From Deltaproteobacteria bacterium (GTDB lineage Bacteria > Myxococcota_A > UBA9160 > SMWR01), in assembly GCA_019310965.1 (NCBI GenBank), contig JAFDDG010000038.1:1-35429 (forward strand): a stretch of 35,429 nucleotides of DNA, given 5' to 3'. The position numbers and the translations under genes are program-made. Below, piece by piece: positions 16,457-25,780 of the stretch; position 1 is the first letter of the stretch, and every line of letters starts with the position of its first letter. The notes under the pieces were generated by a model. That model saw only the letters and a program-made list of their open reading frames with translations, did not search any database and was not told the origin of the DNA.

Positions 16457-17907
16457 CCGTCCCCTTCTCCGTCGCCGAGTTGGTCGGCTGGACCCAAGGC
16501 CGTTTGAGCAGCGGGAATGCTGACGTCCAGCTCAAAGCGGTCTCGACGGATACGCGCACACTCAGCGCCGGTGCATTGTTCATTGCGATCCGGGGGCCGC
16601 ACCACGATGCGCATGATCACCTGGCGGCGGCCCTCGAGGCAGGCGCGGCCGCCCTGCTCATCGAGCGAAGCACCACGGCCACCGAAGATTGCAACGTTCC
16701 CGTCATCGTCGTCTCGGATACCACGGCCGCGCTGGGAGCCCTGGCGGCCGGCCATCGGAACGCCTTCAAAGGTCCGGTCGTCGGCATCACCGGGAGCAAC
16801 GGCAAGACCACGACGAAGGAAATGTGCGCGGCGATCCTCTCCCTGCGCGGACCCTGCCTCAAGAACCGAGGCAACCTGAACAACGCCTACGGCTTGCCTC
16901 TCACATTGCTCGAGCGAGAGGCTGCCCACGAAGCTCTCGTGGTCGAGCTGGGAATGAACCACCGCGGAGAGATTGCACCGCTCGCCGCGATCGCCCGGCC
17001 AACGATCGGCGTGATCACGAACGTGGGCAGCGCCCACATCGAGCATCTGGGAAGCCAGGAAGAAATCGCCGAGGAGAAAGGCGATCTGATTGCCGCTCTT
17101 CCCGCAGAGGGTGTGGCGGTGTTGAATGCGGACGATCCGCGGGTGATGGCCCAGGCGCCGAGAACTCCTGCGCCGATCCTTCGCTTCGGGAAGGAACAGA
17201 CGGCCGATGTCCGCGCCGAGAACATCCGCACGACTGAAGCTGGCGGGTTTGCCTTCGACCTCGTGACGGCGGAGGGCATCGTCGAAGCGGGCCGCTGGCC
17301 GGCCGTCGTCGCAGGCCTCGTCGAAGCGGGCCGCTGGCCGGCCGTCGTCGCAGGCCTCGGCGAGCCCACCGTGATCAATGCCCTGGCGGCCGCCGCAGCC
17401 GCATTCGCAGCCGGCGCCGCCCCGGAAACCGTCGTCCGCGGCCTTGCGGCCTACGCTGGCGTCTCGGGCAGGATGGCTCGGATCGCACTGCCGGGCGGAG
17501 TCGTCGTCATCGACGACACCTACAACGCAAACCCTCAATCGATGGAGGCCGCGCTGCGCAGCCTCGTGAACCGGTCACGAGGAGGCAGGGCTTTCGCGGT
17601 GCTCGGCAGCATGGGCGAGCTCGGCCCGGCCTCCGAGGCGGCCCATCGCGAGTTGGGTCGGCTCGCCGGGGAACTCGGCGTCGCAGCGCTCTCCAGCTAC
17701 GGGGAGCACGCCGAGACCCTCGCCGAGGGCGCCATCTCGGGCGGCCTGTCCGTCGCCGACGTCTGCGTGGCGAAGACCCACGAAGAGCTTGCCGCTCATC
17801 TGAGCCCCCGGCTCCGCAGCGGCGATTGGGTGCTGGTCAAAGGCTCCCGCGCCATGGCCATGGAGAACGTCGTCGCCTTGCTCAGCAACCCGAAGGATGA
17901 AACCTGA
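16453..17907 (+). CDS. murF: UDP-MurNAc-tripeptide:D-Ala-D-Ala ligase MurF
   Basis: This 484-residue ligase adds D-Ala-D-Ala to make UDP-MurNAc-pentapeptide. The P-loop GSNGKTT is at 114-120, NRGNLNNAYGLPL and ELGMNHRGEI follow, and the C-terminal domain has DDTYNANPQSM and VLGSMGELG. It starts at TTG 16453, behind a strong AAGGAGG. An exact 39-bp tandem duplication (17281-17358) repeats VEAGRWPAVVAGL at residues 277-289 and 290-302, just before the central-domain loop that precedes NALAA. The frame is kept, so the protein is probably functional with a longer surface loop. mraY follows with no gap. Confidence 0.95.
   Translation: MTVPFSVAELVGWTQGRLSSGNADVQLKAVSTDTRTLSAGALFIAIRGPHHDAHDHLAAALEAGAAALLIERSTTATEDCNVPVIVVSDTTAALGALAAGHRNAFKGPVVGITGSNGKTTTKEMCAAILSLRGPCLKNRGNLNNAYGLPLTLLEREAAHEALVVELGMNHRGEIAPLAAIARPTIGVITNVGSAHIEHLGSQEEIAEEKGDLIAALPAEGVAVLNADDPRVMAQAPRTPAPILRFGKEQTADVRAENIRTTEAGGFAFDLVTAEGIVEAGRWPAVVAGLVEAGRWPAVVAGLGEPTVINALAAAAAAFAAGAAPETVVRGLAAYAGVSGRMARIALPGGVVVIDDTYNANPQSMEAALRSLVNRSRGGRAFAVLGSMGELGPASEAAHRELGRLAGELGVAALSSYGEHAETLAEGAISGGLSVADVCVAKTHEELAAHLSPRLRSGDWVLVKGSRAMAMENVVALLSNPKDET
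17281..17358 (+). repeat. Exact 39-bp tandem duplication inside murF
   Basis: Two directly adjacent units (17281-17319 and 17320-17358) are identical base for base and in frame. The lack of any third-position difference points to a recent event, or to an assembly/sequencing artefact. Confidence 0.9.
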
Positions 17908-18981
17908 ATGCTGTTCCACCTGCTCGTGCCTTTTGCCGACGAGTTCGCCGCGTTCAATGTCTTCCGTTACATCACCTTCCGCACAGCGGCCGCGACGCTG
18001 ACGGCCCTGTTCATCTCCTTCCTGCTCGGCCCTCCGATCATTCGAGCCCTGGCCCGCCTGCGCGTCGGCCAACCCATCCGCGAAATCGGCCCGGACCACC
18101 AGGCGAAGGAAGGCACGCCCACCATGGGCGGCCTCCTGATCCTGTTGTCGCTTGGGGTGTCGGTCCTGCTCTGGGCCGATCTCACCAACCGCGCCATCTG
18201 GATCGTGCTCGGCCTCACCATGAGCTACGGCGTGCTCGGCTTCATCGACGACTACCGCAAAGTGCGCGAGGGAAGCAGCGCCGGCCTTTCAGCTCGGGTC
18301 AAATTCTTCTGGCAGTGGGTCCTCGCCATCGGCGTCGCCCTGTTGATCTATGCGGACCCCGCCTTCGACGGCGAACTCGCCGTGCCCTTCTTCAAGGATT
18401 TCACACCGCACCTGGGCTGGGCCTACGTTCCGCTCGCAGCGTTCGTGATCGTCGCCGCGAGCAACGGCGTCAACTTGACCGACGGCCTCGACGGCCTCGC
18501 CATCGGCCCCGTCATGATCGCCGCCGCTACCTTCCTGCTGCTCGCCTACGCCGCCGGGCACGCCCAGATCGCCGACTATCTGGCGATCAAATCAGTGCCG
18601 GGCAGCGGCCAGCTCGCGATCTTCTGCGGGGCCCTGGTCGGAGGCGGGCTCGGCTTCCTCTGGTTCAATACGTATCCGGCCCAGCTCTTCATGGGCGATG
18701 TCGGTGCACTCGCCCTGGGCGGTGCTCTCGGCGCCATTGCGGTCGTGATCCGCCAGGAGATGTTGCTAGCGGTCGTGGGCGGAATCTTCGTCCTGGAGAC
18801 CCTCTCCGTGATGATCCAGGTGGCTTCGTTCAAGTTGACGGGGCGCCGCGTCTTCCGGATGGCCCCAGTCCACCACCACTTCGAACAACTCGGATGGCCC
18901 GAGCAGCAGATCGTGGTTCGATTCTGGATCATCTCGATCATCCTCGCGCTCGTTGCACTCTCCTCGTTGAAGCTGCGCTGA
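17908..18981 (+). CDS. mraY: Phospho-MurNAc-pentapeptide translocase MraY
   Basis: This 357-residue polytopic inner-membrane enzyme transfers phospho-MurNAc-pentapeptide to undecaprenyl phosphate, forming lipid I. About ten transmembrane helices are visible. Family landmarks include EGTPTMGG (68-75), the Asp pair in FIDDYRK (D114, D115), NLTDGLDGLA (D192, D195), FMGDVGAL (D264) and the histidine loop HHHFEQ (322-327). The start ATG directly follows the murF stop. The stop overlaps the murD start by one base (TGATG). The length is normal. Confidence 0.97.
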   Translation: MLFHLLVPFADEFAAFNVFRYITFRTAAATLTALFISFLLGPPIIRALARLRVGQPIREIGPDHQAKEGTPTMGGLLILLSLGVSVLLWADLTNRAIWIVLGLTMSYGVLGFIDDYRKVREGSSAGLSARVKFFWQWVLAIGVALLIYADPAFDGELAVPFFKDFTPHLGWAYVPLAAFVIVAASNGVNLTDGLDGLAIGPVMIAAATFLLLAYAAGHAQIADYLAIKSVPGSGQLAIFCGALVGGGLGFLWFNTYPAQLFMGDVGALALGGALGAIAVVIRQEMLLAVVGGIFVLETLSVMIQVASFKLTGRRVFRMAPVHHHFEQLGWPEQQIVVRFWIISIILALVALSSLKLR

Positions 18982-20306
18982 TGGTCGAACTCACGGGACA
19001 GAAGGTGCTGGTCCTGGGCCTCGGCATGACCGGGGCCAGTGCCGCGCGCTTCTGCGCAGAGCGTGGCGCCCGGGTAGTCGTCGCAGACGAACGCCCCGAC
19101 GTCGATACGAGTGGACTTCCTTCGGGGATCGAAGTTCGCGCGGGGCAGGCCTTTCCGGATCCGGGTGATTTCGACCTGGTCATCCCGAGCCCGGGTATCC
19201 CCCACGCACGTTATGCGTCCAAAGCGAAGCGAGCCTGGGGTGACATCGAGCTGGCGTTCCGCTTTCTGAAGGTTCCCATCATCGCCGTGACCGGCACGAA
19301 CGGAAAATCGACGACGGTTCGGCTGATCGAGGCCATGTTGCGGGCGGCCGGGCTTCGCGCCCGTGCAGCCGGGAACCTCGGCGAGCCGGCCCTCGACCTG
19401 GTGGGGCAGGCGCTCGATGTCGCCGTACTCGAAGTCTCGTCCTTCCAGCTCGAGGCGGTGGACGCCTTTCGCCCGAAGGTCGGCGTATTGCTCAACCTGA
19501 GCCCGGACCACCTGGACCGCCACGAGACCATGGCAGGGTATCTGGCCGCCAAAGCACGGCTCTTCGCGCGGCAGGACGAGAACGACCACGCGATCCTGGA
19601 TTTGCGCAACACCCGGCTGCGCGAGCTCGCGAGCGAATTGTCGGCTGCGGTGCATGCCTTCGACGGCGAAGCACCTGTGGAACGCGGCGCCAGCTGCGAC
19701 GGAAGCTGCTTCGTCCGGACGGAGGCTGAGGCCATCTTGCGCTTCCCGCTTCCCGGCGGCGAACCCCTCCCCGAGCCCCTGCGCAGCAACGCCTTGGCCG
19801 CCTGGCTCGCAGCCTGCCTCGTCGGAGCCGATCCCGCGCGTGCGCTTGGCGCCCTCGGCGATTTCCAAGCCCTGCCCCACCGGCTCGAACGCGTGTGCAC
19901 GATCGACGATGTCGAGTGGATCGACGATTCCAAGGCGACCAACCCGGGCGCCGCAGCTCGGGCGCTCGAGGGCATGGAACGGTCGACGATCTGGATCGCC
20001 GGCGGCCGGGACAAAGGCCTTCCCTTCGACGAACTGGTGGGCGCATCACTCGGCCGCGTGCGAAGAGTGCTCCTGATCGGCGAGGCAGCGGCCTCACTTG
20101 GCCGCGCCTTGAGCCGCCATGCGACGACCGAACAGCTTGGAACCCTGGAAGCAGCGGTAGCCCGAGCAGCAGAACTCGCCGTCCCCGGCGATGCCGTCTT
20201 GTTGGCCCCGGCCTGTGCCAGCTTCGACCAGTTCACGAGCTTCGAGGAGCGCGGCGATCGGTTCACGGCGCTCGTCCATGCCCTCACCCAGGAGGAAAGC
20301 CCGTGA
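18981..20306 (+). CDS. murD: UDP-MurNAc-L-alanine:D-glutamate ligase MurD
   Basis: This 441-residue ligase adds D-Glu to UDP-MurNAc-L-Ala. The N-terminal Rossmann domain has VLGLGMTGAS (10-20), the P-loop is GTNGKST (105-111), and NLSPDHLDRH, DDSKATNPGA and GGRDKGLPFDEL are all typical. The same frame stays open far upstream inside mraY, but ATG 18981 overlapping the mraY stop gives the correct family N-terminus (MVELTGQKVLVLGLG). The last bases overlap the GTG of ftsW. Confidence 0.96.
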   Translation: MVELTGQKVLVLGLGMTGASAARFCAERGARVVVADERPDVDTSGLPSGIEVRAGQAFPDPGDFDLVIPSPGIPHARYASKAKRAWGDIELAFRFLKVPIIAVTGTNGKSTTVRLIEAMLRAAGLRARAAGNLGEPALDLVGQALDVAVLEVSSFQLEAVDAFRPKVGVLLNLSPDHLDRHETMAGYLAAKARLFARQDENDHAILDLRNTRLRELASELSAAVHAFDGEAPVERGASCDGSCFVRTEAEAILRFPLPGGEPLPEPLRSNALAAWLAACLVGADPARALGALGDFQALPHRLERVCTIDDVEWIDDSKATNPGAAARALEGMERSTIWIAGGRDKGLPFDELVGASLGRVRRVLLIGEAAASLGRALSRHATTEQLGTLEAAVARAAELAVPGDAVLLAPACASFDQFTSFEERGDRFTALVHALTQEESP

Positions 20307-21481
20307 AGGGAGCCGCGGCGACAGCTGAGAGCCCGCTTGGGCGCGGCCGGGCAACCACCCCGCAAGAAGGCAACACCGATGCGATCGCTGCGGTAGCCAT
20401 GGCGGTCGCATTGCTGGCCGCGCTCGGGGCCGTCGCCGTCTTCAGCGCCAGCGCACCCCTGGCTCTCGAAGCGGCCGTCCCGCCCCACTTCCTGCGCCAC
20501 GCGGGCGCCCTGGGTCTAGGAGCGGGCCTGGCATGGCTTGCATCTCGCGTGCCCCTGAAGCTCTGGTACAGGACTGCGCCGCTCTTCTGGGGTGGAGCGG
20601 TCTTGTTGTTGCTGCTGACCGCCCTCTTCGGGCATACCGCAAACGGAGCGCAACGCTGGCTCGTCATTCCGGGCATCGGCGTCGCGTTCCAGCCGGCGGA
20701 GATCGCGAAGCTCGCCACCCTGGTGGCCGGAGCCGCGTGGCTCTCGGGCCAAGACGGCAAAGCTGCACTCACTCGCCATGGCGTCCTGGGTGCGCTGGCC
20801 CTCGCAACCATTCCGGCTTTGTTATGCGTCTTCCAGCCGGACCTCGGCAACGCCGTCCTTCTGGTGGCATTGATGGGCCTGCTCTTGTTCGTCGGCGGCG
20901 CTCCGCTGCGGATCCTGTTCGGTCCGGCGGTCGCCGGGGTCGCGGGCATCGCGCTCTACAGCTTCATCCAGCCTCATGCCTTGCGGCGCTGGGTCGGCTT
21001 TCTCGACCCCTGGGCCAACGCCAACAACGAAGGCTTCCAGCTGGTGCAGTCCTTCGTAGCCTTCGGGCGTGGCGGCTGGTTCGGCGTGGGCCTGGGCGAC
21101 GGACGCCAGAAACTCTTCTACCTGCCCGAGGCCCACACGGATTTCGTTCTTTCCGTCGTCGCGGAAGAACTCGGCCTGGTGGGCGTGCTGTTCGCGCTCG
21201 GTGGCTTCGCCGCGCTCTGGATCGCCGGCCTGCGCATCACGTTGCGCGCCCGACGCCGCTTCCCGATGCTGTTGGCCTTCGGCATGACTTCGCTCGTCAC
21301 GGTGCCTGCGGCGATGAACGCTGCTGTCGTGATGGGGCTGTTCCCGACCAAAGGGCTCACCCTCCCCTTCCTCTCCTACGGGCGCACTTCGTTGCTGGTC
21401 TGCTGCGTCGCCGTCGGAATCCTGATCGCCGTGGCTCGTGAGCCGGCAGGTGACGCACCCGCTCGCAGGTCCCGACGATGA
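20303..21481 (+). CDS. ftsW: Septal peptidoglycan glycosyltransferase FtsW
   Basis: This 392-residue SEDS-family polymerase has about ten transmembrane helices. It polymerises lipid II at the septum together with FtsI. Landmarks are GAQRWLVIPGIGVAFQPAEI, FQPDLGNAVLL and the signature region QLVQSFVAFGRGGWFGVGLG followed by EAHTDFVLSVVAEELG and LPFLSYG. GTG 20303 is chosen because it overlaps the murD stop and follows AGGAGGA. Its in-frame upstream extension lies inside murD and is spurious. ATGA overlap with murG. Confidence 0.95.
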   Translation: MKGAAATAESPLGRGRATTPQEGNTDAIAAVAMAVALLAALGAVAVFSASAPLALEAAVPPHFLRHAGALGLGAGLAWLASRVPLKLWYRTAPLFWGGAVLLLLLTALFGHTANGAQRWLVIPGIGVAFQPAEIAKLATLVAGAAWLSGQDGKAALTRHGVLGALALATIPALLCVFQPDLGNAVLLVALMGLLLFVGGAPLRILFGPAVAGVAGIALYSFIQPHALRRWVGFLDPWANANNEGFQLVQSFVAFGRGGWFGVGLGDGRQKLFYLPEAHTDFVLSVVAEELGLVGVLFALGGFAALWIAGLRITLRARRRFPMLLAFGMTSLVTVPAAMNAAVVMGLFPTKGLTLPFLSYGRTSLLVCCVAVGILIAVAREPAGDAPARRSRR

Positions 21482-22575
21482 GCCTTCGCTGGGTCATCGC
21501 CGGAGGCGGCACGGGCGGGCACGTCACGCCCGCGCTTGCCCTCGGAGAGCTGCTGCGTGAGGCCGGCGAATCGGTGTTGTTCGTGGGGTCCGAACGTGGC
21601 ATCGAGAATCGGCTCGTCCCCGAGGCGGGATTCGAGCTGATCGCGCTCGATGCGCGGCCGCTGATCGGGCGATCGCTGGTAGCCCGCATTCAATCCATTG
21701 GCGCTCTGCTGCGAGCGACCTGGCAGGCGCGCAGGGTTCTCGCGCGATTCGGTGCAGACATCGTCATCTCCGTCGGCGGCTATGCGTCAGCACCGGCTGC
21801 CCTGGCCGCCGCAACGCGCGGGACGCCGATGGTCCTCGTGAACACGGATGCGCGACCGGGGGCCGCGAACCGGCTCTCAGCGAGATTCGCGAAGCGCATC
21901 TTTGCCGGTTTCCCGAACAGCGAGGACGCCTTTGGCAGCCTCGCCGCGCGAGTGCAGGTGACCGGCGTACCGCTACGCCGAGCGTTGCGCGACGCTTTCG
22001 CTGGCGCGTCCCAGGCGCAAGTGCCCGAGAACGGGCCGCGACGGCTGTTCGTGTTCGGGGGCTCCCAGGGTGCCCGCCAGATCAACGACGCCCTGCTTGC
22101 AATGCTTCCGGAGCTGGCAAAGCGCCGGGTTCGCATCGTTCATCAAACGGGCGAGGCGGATCGCGAGCGTGTCGCCGAGGCCTATGCCACGGCGGGCATC
22201 GACGCCTGTATCGTTGCCTTCGAACGAGACATGCCGCGGCGATACCAGGAGGCAGAGCTGGTCGTCTGCCGCGCCGGAGCCATCTCGATTGCGGAGCTGG
22301 CCCTGGCCGGTCGTGCTTCGCTGCTCGTCCCCCTGGCCCACGTCGGAGGCGGCGAGCAGTTCGCAAATGCCAGGCTTCTCGAGGAATCCGGCGCTGCACG
22401 CGTCCTCGACACCCGGAAACCCGACGACGCGAAGTTCCAGCGCATGCTTCTCGACCTGCTCGACGATCCGGCCGCGCTTCGAAAGATGGGTGACCTGGCC
22501 GCGAAGCTCGGCAGGCCAGAGGCGGCGCGCTCCATCATCGTCGCCTGCCGCGAGATCGTCGGAGGCCTTCGATGA
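21478..22575 (+). CDS. murG: Lipid II synthase MurG (GlcNAc transferase)
   Basis: This 365-residue GT-B glycosyltransferase (family 28) adds GlcNAc to lipid I at the cytoplasmic face of the membrane. The N-terminal G-loop GGGTGGHV (9-16) and ISVGGYASAPA, then the C-terminal FVFGGSQGARQIN, VVCRAGAISIAEL and the GGEQFANA sugar-binding loop are present. The usual GGDHQ is GGEQF here, a mild variation. It overlaps ftsW and murC by four bases each. Confidence 0.96.
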   Translation: MSLRWVIAGGGTGGHVTPALALGELLREAGESVLFVGSERGIENRLVPEAGFELIALDARPLIGRSLVARIQSIGALLRATWQARRVLARFGADIVISVGGYASAPAALAAATRGTPMVLVNTDARPGAANRLSARFAKRIFAGFPNSEDAFGSLAARVQVTGVPLRRALRDAFAGASQAQVPENGPRRLFVFGGSQGARQINDALLAMLPELAKRRVRIVHQTGEADRERVAEAYATAGIDACIVAFERDMPRRYQEAELVVCRAGAISIAELALAGRASLLVPLAHVGGGEQFANARLLEESGAARVLDTRKPDDAKFQRMLLDLLDDPAALRKMGDLAAKLGRPEAARSIIVACREIVGGLR

Positions 22576-23963
22576 AACGACGATTCCGCGGCATCGACCG
22601 GGTTCACTTCATCGGCATCGGTGGCGTCGGCATGTGTGGGATCGCCGAGCTCCTCCACGGCCTGGGCTATACGATCAGTGGCTCCGACCTCGCCGAAGGC
22701 TCGACCGTCGAACGGCTGCGAGGCCTCGGAATCCACGTCGTCACAGGCCACGCCGAAACGAATGTCGGTGCGGCCGATGTGGTCGTCGTCTCCTCGGCAA
22801 TCCGCGCCAACAACCCGGAAATCGCAGAGGCCGCCCGTCGGGGAATCCCGGTGATCCCTCGGGCCGAGATGTTGGCCGAGTTGATGCGGCTCCAGGATGG
22901 CATCGCGGTGGCGGGAACCCACGGCAAGACCACCACCACCTCCCTCATCGCCCACGTGCTCGAACACGCCGGCCTCGACCCCACCGCGGTGGTGGGCGGA
23001 CGCATCGCCGGAGCCGGCGAGCGCACCGGCGCCCGCCTCGGGCAAGGTGCCTTCCTGGTCGCGGAAGCGGACGAGAGTGACGGCTCCTTCCTGCGCCTCG
23101 CGCCGGTGATCGCCGTGATCACCAACGTCGAGCCCGAGCATCTGGACCACTACGGCACCGAGGAAGCGCTTCAAGATGCCTTCGTGCAGTTCGCGAATCG
23201 GGTGCCTTTCTTTGGCGTCTGTGTCGTGTGTCTGGATCACCCGGGCGTCCAGGAGCTGCTGCCGCGGCTGACCCGGCGTCGCAGCACCTATGGCTTCTCT
23301 CCCCAGGCCGAATGGGGAGCGGGAGAGCCGGAGTTCCACGTCGACGGCGCCCGCTTCGAAGTACGCCACGGCGAACAGACGCTCGGCCCGATCGATCTGC
23401 CCCTCGCCGGCCGCCACAATGTGCTGAACGCGTTGGCCGCCATCGCGGTCGCGGGCGAGGCGGGCGTATCCTTCGAGCGCACGAGCGAAGCCCTCGCGAG
23501 CTTCCCGGGCGTCGAGCGCCGTTTCGAGACCAAGGGCGAGGTCGCCGGGATCCGGGTCATCGACGACTACGGCCACCACCCCACCGAAATCCTCGCGACC
23601 CTGGCGGCAGCTCGCGGCGTCCACTCCGGGCGCCTGGTGGTCGTCTTCCAGCCTCACCGTTACTCGCGCACCCGCGACTTGTTCGAAGATTTCGCGGCGG
23701 CGTTTCACGAAGCGGATCTGGTCTGGGTGACCGAGATCTACGCCGCAGGCGAAACGAAACTGCCCGGCATCGAAGGTGAAAGCCTCGCCGACGCCGTCCG
23801 TGCCCGGGGACATCGGGACGTTCGCTTCGCTGCGGATCTCGCGACCCTGCCGGATCGCCTCGTCCCGGAGCTGCGGGCCGGCGACTGGGTCCTGACGCTC
23901 GGCGCGGGGGACATCACGCGCCTTGGCCCGCGATTGCTTGCGGCCCTGGAGGCTCGGGCATGA
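22572..23963 (+). CDS. murC: UDP-MurNAc:L-alanine ligase MurC
   Basis: This 463-residue ligase attaches the first peptide residue, L-Ala. The nucleotide-sugar domain has FIGIGGVGM (13-21), the P-loop is GTHGKTTT (115-122), and EADESDGSFL, NVEPEHLDHYG and DDYGHHPTEI complete the family pattern. No fusion to ddl or murB is seen, although both kinds are known elsewhere. It lies between murG and murB with four-base overlaps. Confidence 0.97.
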   Translation: MKRRFRGIDRVHFIGIGGVGMCGIAELLHGLGYTISGSDLAEGSTVERLRGLGIHVVTGHAETNVGAADVVVVSSAIRANNPEIAEAARRGIPVIPRAEMLAELMRLQDGIAVAGTHGKTTTTSLIAHVLEHAGLDPTAVVGGRIAGAGERTGARLGQGAFLVAEADESDGSFLRLAPVIAVITNVEPEHLDHYGTEEALQDAFVQFANRVPFFGVCVVCLDHPGVQELLPRLTRRRSTYGFSPQAEWGAGEPEFHVDGARFEVRHGEQTLGPIDLPLAGRHNVLNALAAIAVAGEAGVSFERTSEALASFPGVERRFETKGEVAGIRVIDDYGHHPTEILATLAAARGVHSGRLVVVFQPHRYSRTRDLFEDFAAAFHEADLVWVTEIYAAGETKLPGIEGESLADAVRARGHRDVRFAADLATLPDRLVPELRAGDWVLTLGAGDITRLGPRLLAALEARA

Positions 23964-24889
23964 TCGCACCGGAGGTCCGAGAGGCCCTGCAGCGTGCCGT
24001 CGGCGACTCGGTCGAGTTCGACGCGGACACGAGTCGACTCACTTCGCTGCGCGTCGGCGGGCCAGCAGATGCGCTCGCGACACCCGAGGATCGCCCCGCT
24101 CTCGCCCGCCTGCTCGCGACTTGTCATGCCCACCGTCTCCGCCAACGCGTGATCGGCCGGGGCTTCAACATGCTGATCCGCGACGAGGGCTTCGATGGCG
24201 TGCTGATCCGGCTTTCCCGCTTCCGAGCCCTGGAGGAGCGACCGGGCCCGCGAATCTTCGCGGAGGCGGGCGTGAGCCATGCGAGCCTCACACGCTTCTG
24301 CCGGGATCGCGGCCTCTCCGGTCTCGAATACGGTGCCGGGATTCCCGGCAGCCTGGGTGGCTGGATCGCGATGAATGCGGGTATCGGCCCGCGGGAGACC
24401 CGCGACATCGTGGAGGAGATCGAAGTCATCGGTCCCCTGGGCGATGAGCCGCGGCAGATTCCGCGCGACGCGTTGCAATTCGAATATCGCGCCCTGCGCG
24501 GTCTGGAAGCCGGCACGGTGGTGGTTTCGGCGCTGCTCGAGGTGAAGACCGCGACCCCGGATGAAGTGGGAGCCGAGGTCGAACGTCTGCTTGCCCACAG
24601 GGCGGCGACACAGCCTCTCGACATTCCCTCCTGCGGCTCGGTCTTCAAGAACCCGCCAGGCGGCTTCGCCGGGCAGTTGATCGAGGCGGCCGGCCTCAAG
24701 GGCTCGCAGCGGGGCGGCGTCATGATCTCGCCCGTCCACGCCAACTTCATCGTCAACACCCGTGTCGGCAGCGGGGCCTGCGCCGACGACGTGTTGACGC
24801 TGATCGAGCGCGCTCGCACCGAAGTCGAGCGGTCATCCGGCATCCGGCTCGAAACCGAGGTGCAGATCCTGGGGAGAACTCACTCATGA
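23960..24889 (+). CDS. murB: UDP-N-acetylenolpyruvoylglucosamine reductase MurB
   Basis: This 309-residue flavoenzyme reduces the enolpyruvyl group to yield UDP-MurNAc with NADPH and FAD. FAD-binding sequence includes GRGFNMLIRD and GLEYGAGIPGSLGGWIAMNA; the proton-donor serine lies in SCGSVFKNP (S227). A substrate segment reads AGLKGSQRGGVMISPVHANF, and the terminal Glu is in LETEVQILG. The short length fits type II MurB. ddl, often found next to it, is absent here. ATGA overlap with ftsQ. Confidence 0.95.
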   Translation: MIAPEVREALQRAVGDSVEFDADTSRLTSLRVGGPADALATPEDRPALARLLATCHAHRLRQRVIGRGFNMLIRDEGFDGVLIRLSRFRALEERPGPRIFAEAGVSHASLTRFCRDRGLSGLEYGAGIPGSLGGWIAMNAGIGPRETRDIVEEIEVIGPLGDEPRQIPRDALQFEYRALRGLEAGTVVVSALLEVKTATPDEVGAEVERLLAHRAATQPLDIPSCGSVFKNPPGGFAGQLIEAAGLKGSQRGGVMISPVHANFIVNTRVGSGACADDVLTLIERARTEVERSSGIRLETEVQILGRTHS

Positions 24890-25737
24890 AGACCCGACGA
24901 CCTCCCAGCCAACGCATGCGCCGCATCGCGCGATGGCTCACCTGGACGGCCGCCGCCCTGACGGGCCTGGCCGCCGGGGCGTTCGGCTGGAACCAGCTCG
25001 GAAACCGGGTCGCTCCGCAACATACGGCGGTGGCGACGCTCGAGATCTCGGGCAACCAGCGTGTCGCCCCCGAAGCCCTGGCGGCCCTGGCAGGCATCCG
25101 CCCGGGAACACCGCTCGGAGCGGTGGATCTCGAGGCCGTTCGCCAGCGCATTGCCAGCCATCCCTGGATCGCAAGTGCGCGAGTGACGGCCCTGCCGCCG
25201 CGGCGCCTGCTGGTCGGGGTCGAAGAGCGCACACCCAGGGCCTTGACGCGCAGCGCCGACGGCATGCGCTTCGTCGACGGCAGCGGCGTGGCCTTCGCCC
25301 CTGCCCCCGCGACCGGCGGAATCCCTGAGCTACGCCGCACGCCTTCCTTCGGAGCGGCTCCGGATTCGCAGGCTGCGTTGGCCACCCAGACTCCGGACCC
25401 GGACCTCGTTGCGGGGATCCAGGTCCTCGATGGCCTCGCCCGAGAAGGATTGCCGGCACCTCTCCATGTGGAGGTCGGCCCGGACGAGGCCGGCAGCCAC
25501 CCGGCCTTTGCATGGCGCCGCGGCGAAACCTTGCAGCGCGTGGTGCTAGGCGAGGGGCAGCTCGAGACGAAGCTCGCGCGGCTCGCGCGCCTCGTGCAAG
25601 CGGATCTGCGCCAGGCCCGCGAGGCCGCGCAGCTGGATCTGCGTTTTCGCGGACGCGTGATCCTGCGTCCGCAGGGAGATGAAACCGTCGCCGAGGTGAC
25701 GGAAGACGACGACCGGCCGCTGGGCCAGGGCGTTTGA
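24886..25737 (+). CDS. ftsQ: Cell division protein FtsQ
   Basis: This 283-residue bitopic protein has a basic cytoplasmic head, one transmembrane helix (about 17-36), a POTRA domain (about 48-116, with LEISGNQRVAPEAL and HPWIASARVTALPPRRLLVGVEER) and an FtsQ beta domain with a C-terminal RGRVILRPQGD strand. It links FtsA/FtsK to FtsLB. A Pro/Ala-rich insert around 140-165 is longer than in many homologues. It overlaps murB by four bases; ftsA follows after 43 bases. Confidence 0.93.
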   Translation: MKTRRPPSQRMRRIARWLTWTAAALTGLAAGAFGWNQLGNRVAPQHTAVATLEISGNQRVAPEALAALAGIRPGTPLGAVDLEAVRQRIASHPWIASARVTALPPRRLLVGVEERTPRALTRSADGMRFVDGSGVAFAPAPATGGIPELRRTPSFGAAPDSQAALATQTPDPDLVAGIQVLDGLAREGLPAPLHVEVGPDEAGSHPAFAWRRGETLQRVVLGEGQLETKLARLARLVQADLRQAREAAQLDLRFRGRVILRPQGDETVAEVTEDDDRPLGQGV

Positions 25738-25780
25738 TTCGGTTCGATTTCCAGGTCTTCAACAGGGGGGAAGCACCAAC

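Noticed and set aside
18315..18980. 222-codon N-terminal extension of MurD reading through mraY
   Set aside because: The extension lies in another frame of mraY and is Arg-rich nonsense; ATG 18981 gives the normal MurD start.
19895..20302. 136-codon N-terminal extension of FtsW inside murD
   Set aside because: It overlaps conserved MurD sequence; GTG 20303 has a good ribosome-binding site and stop-start overlap.
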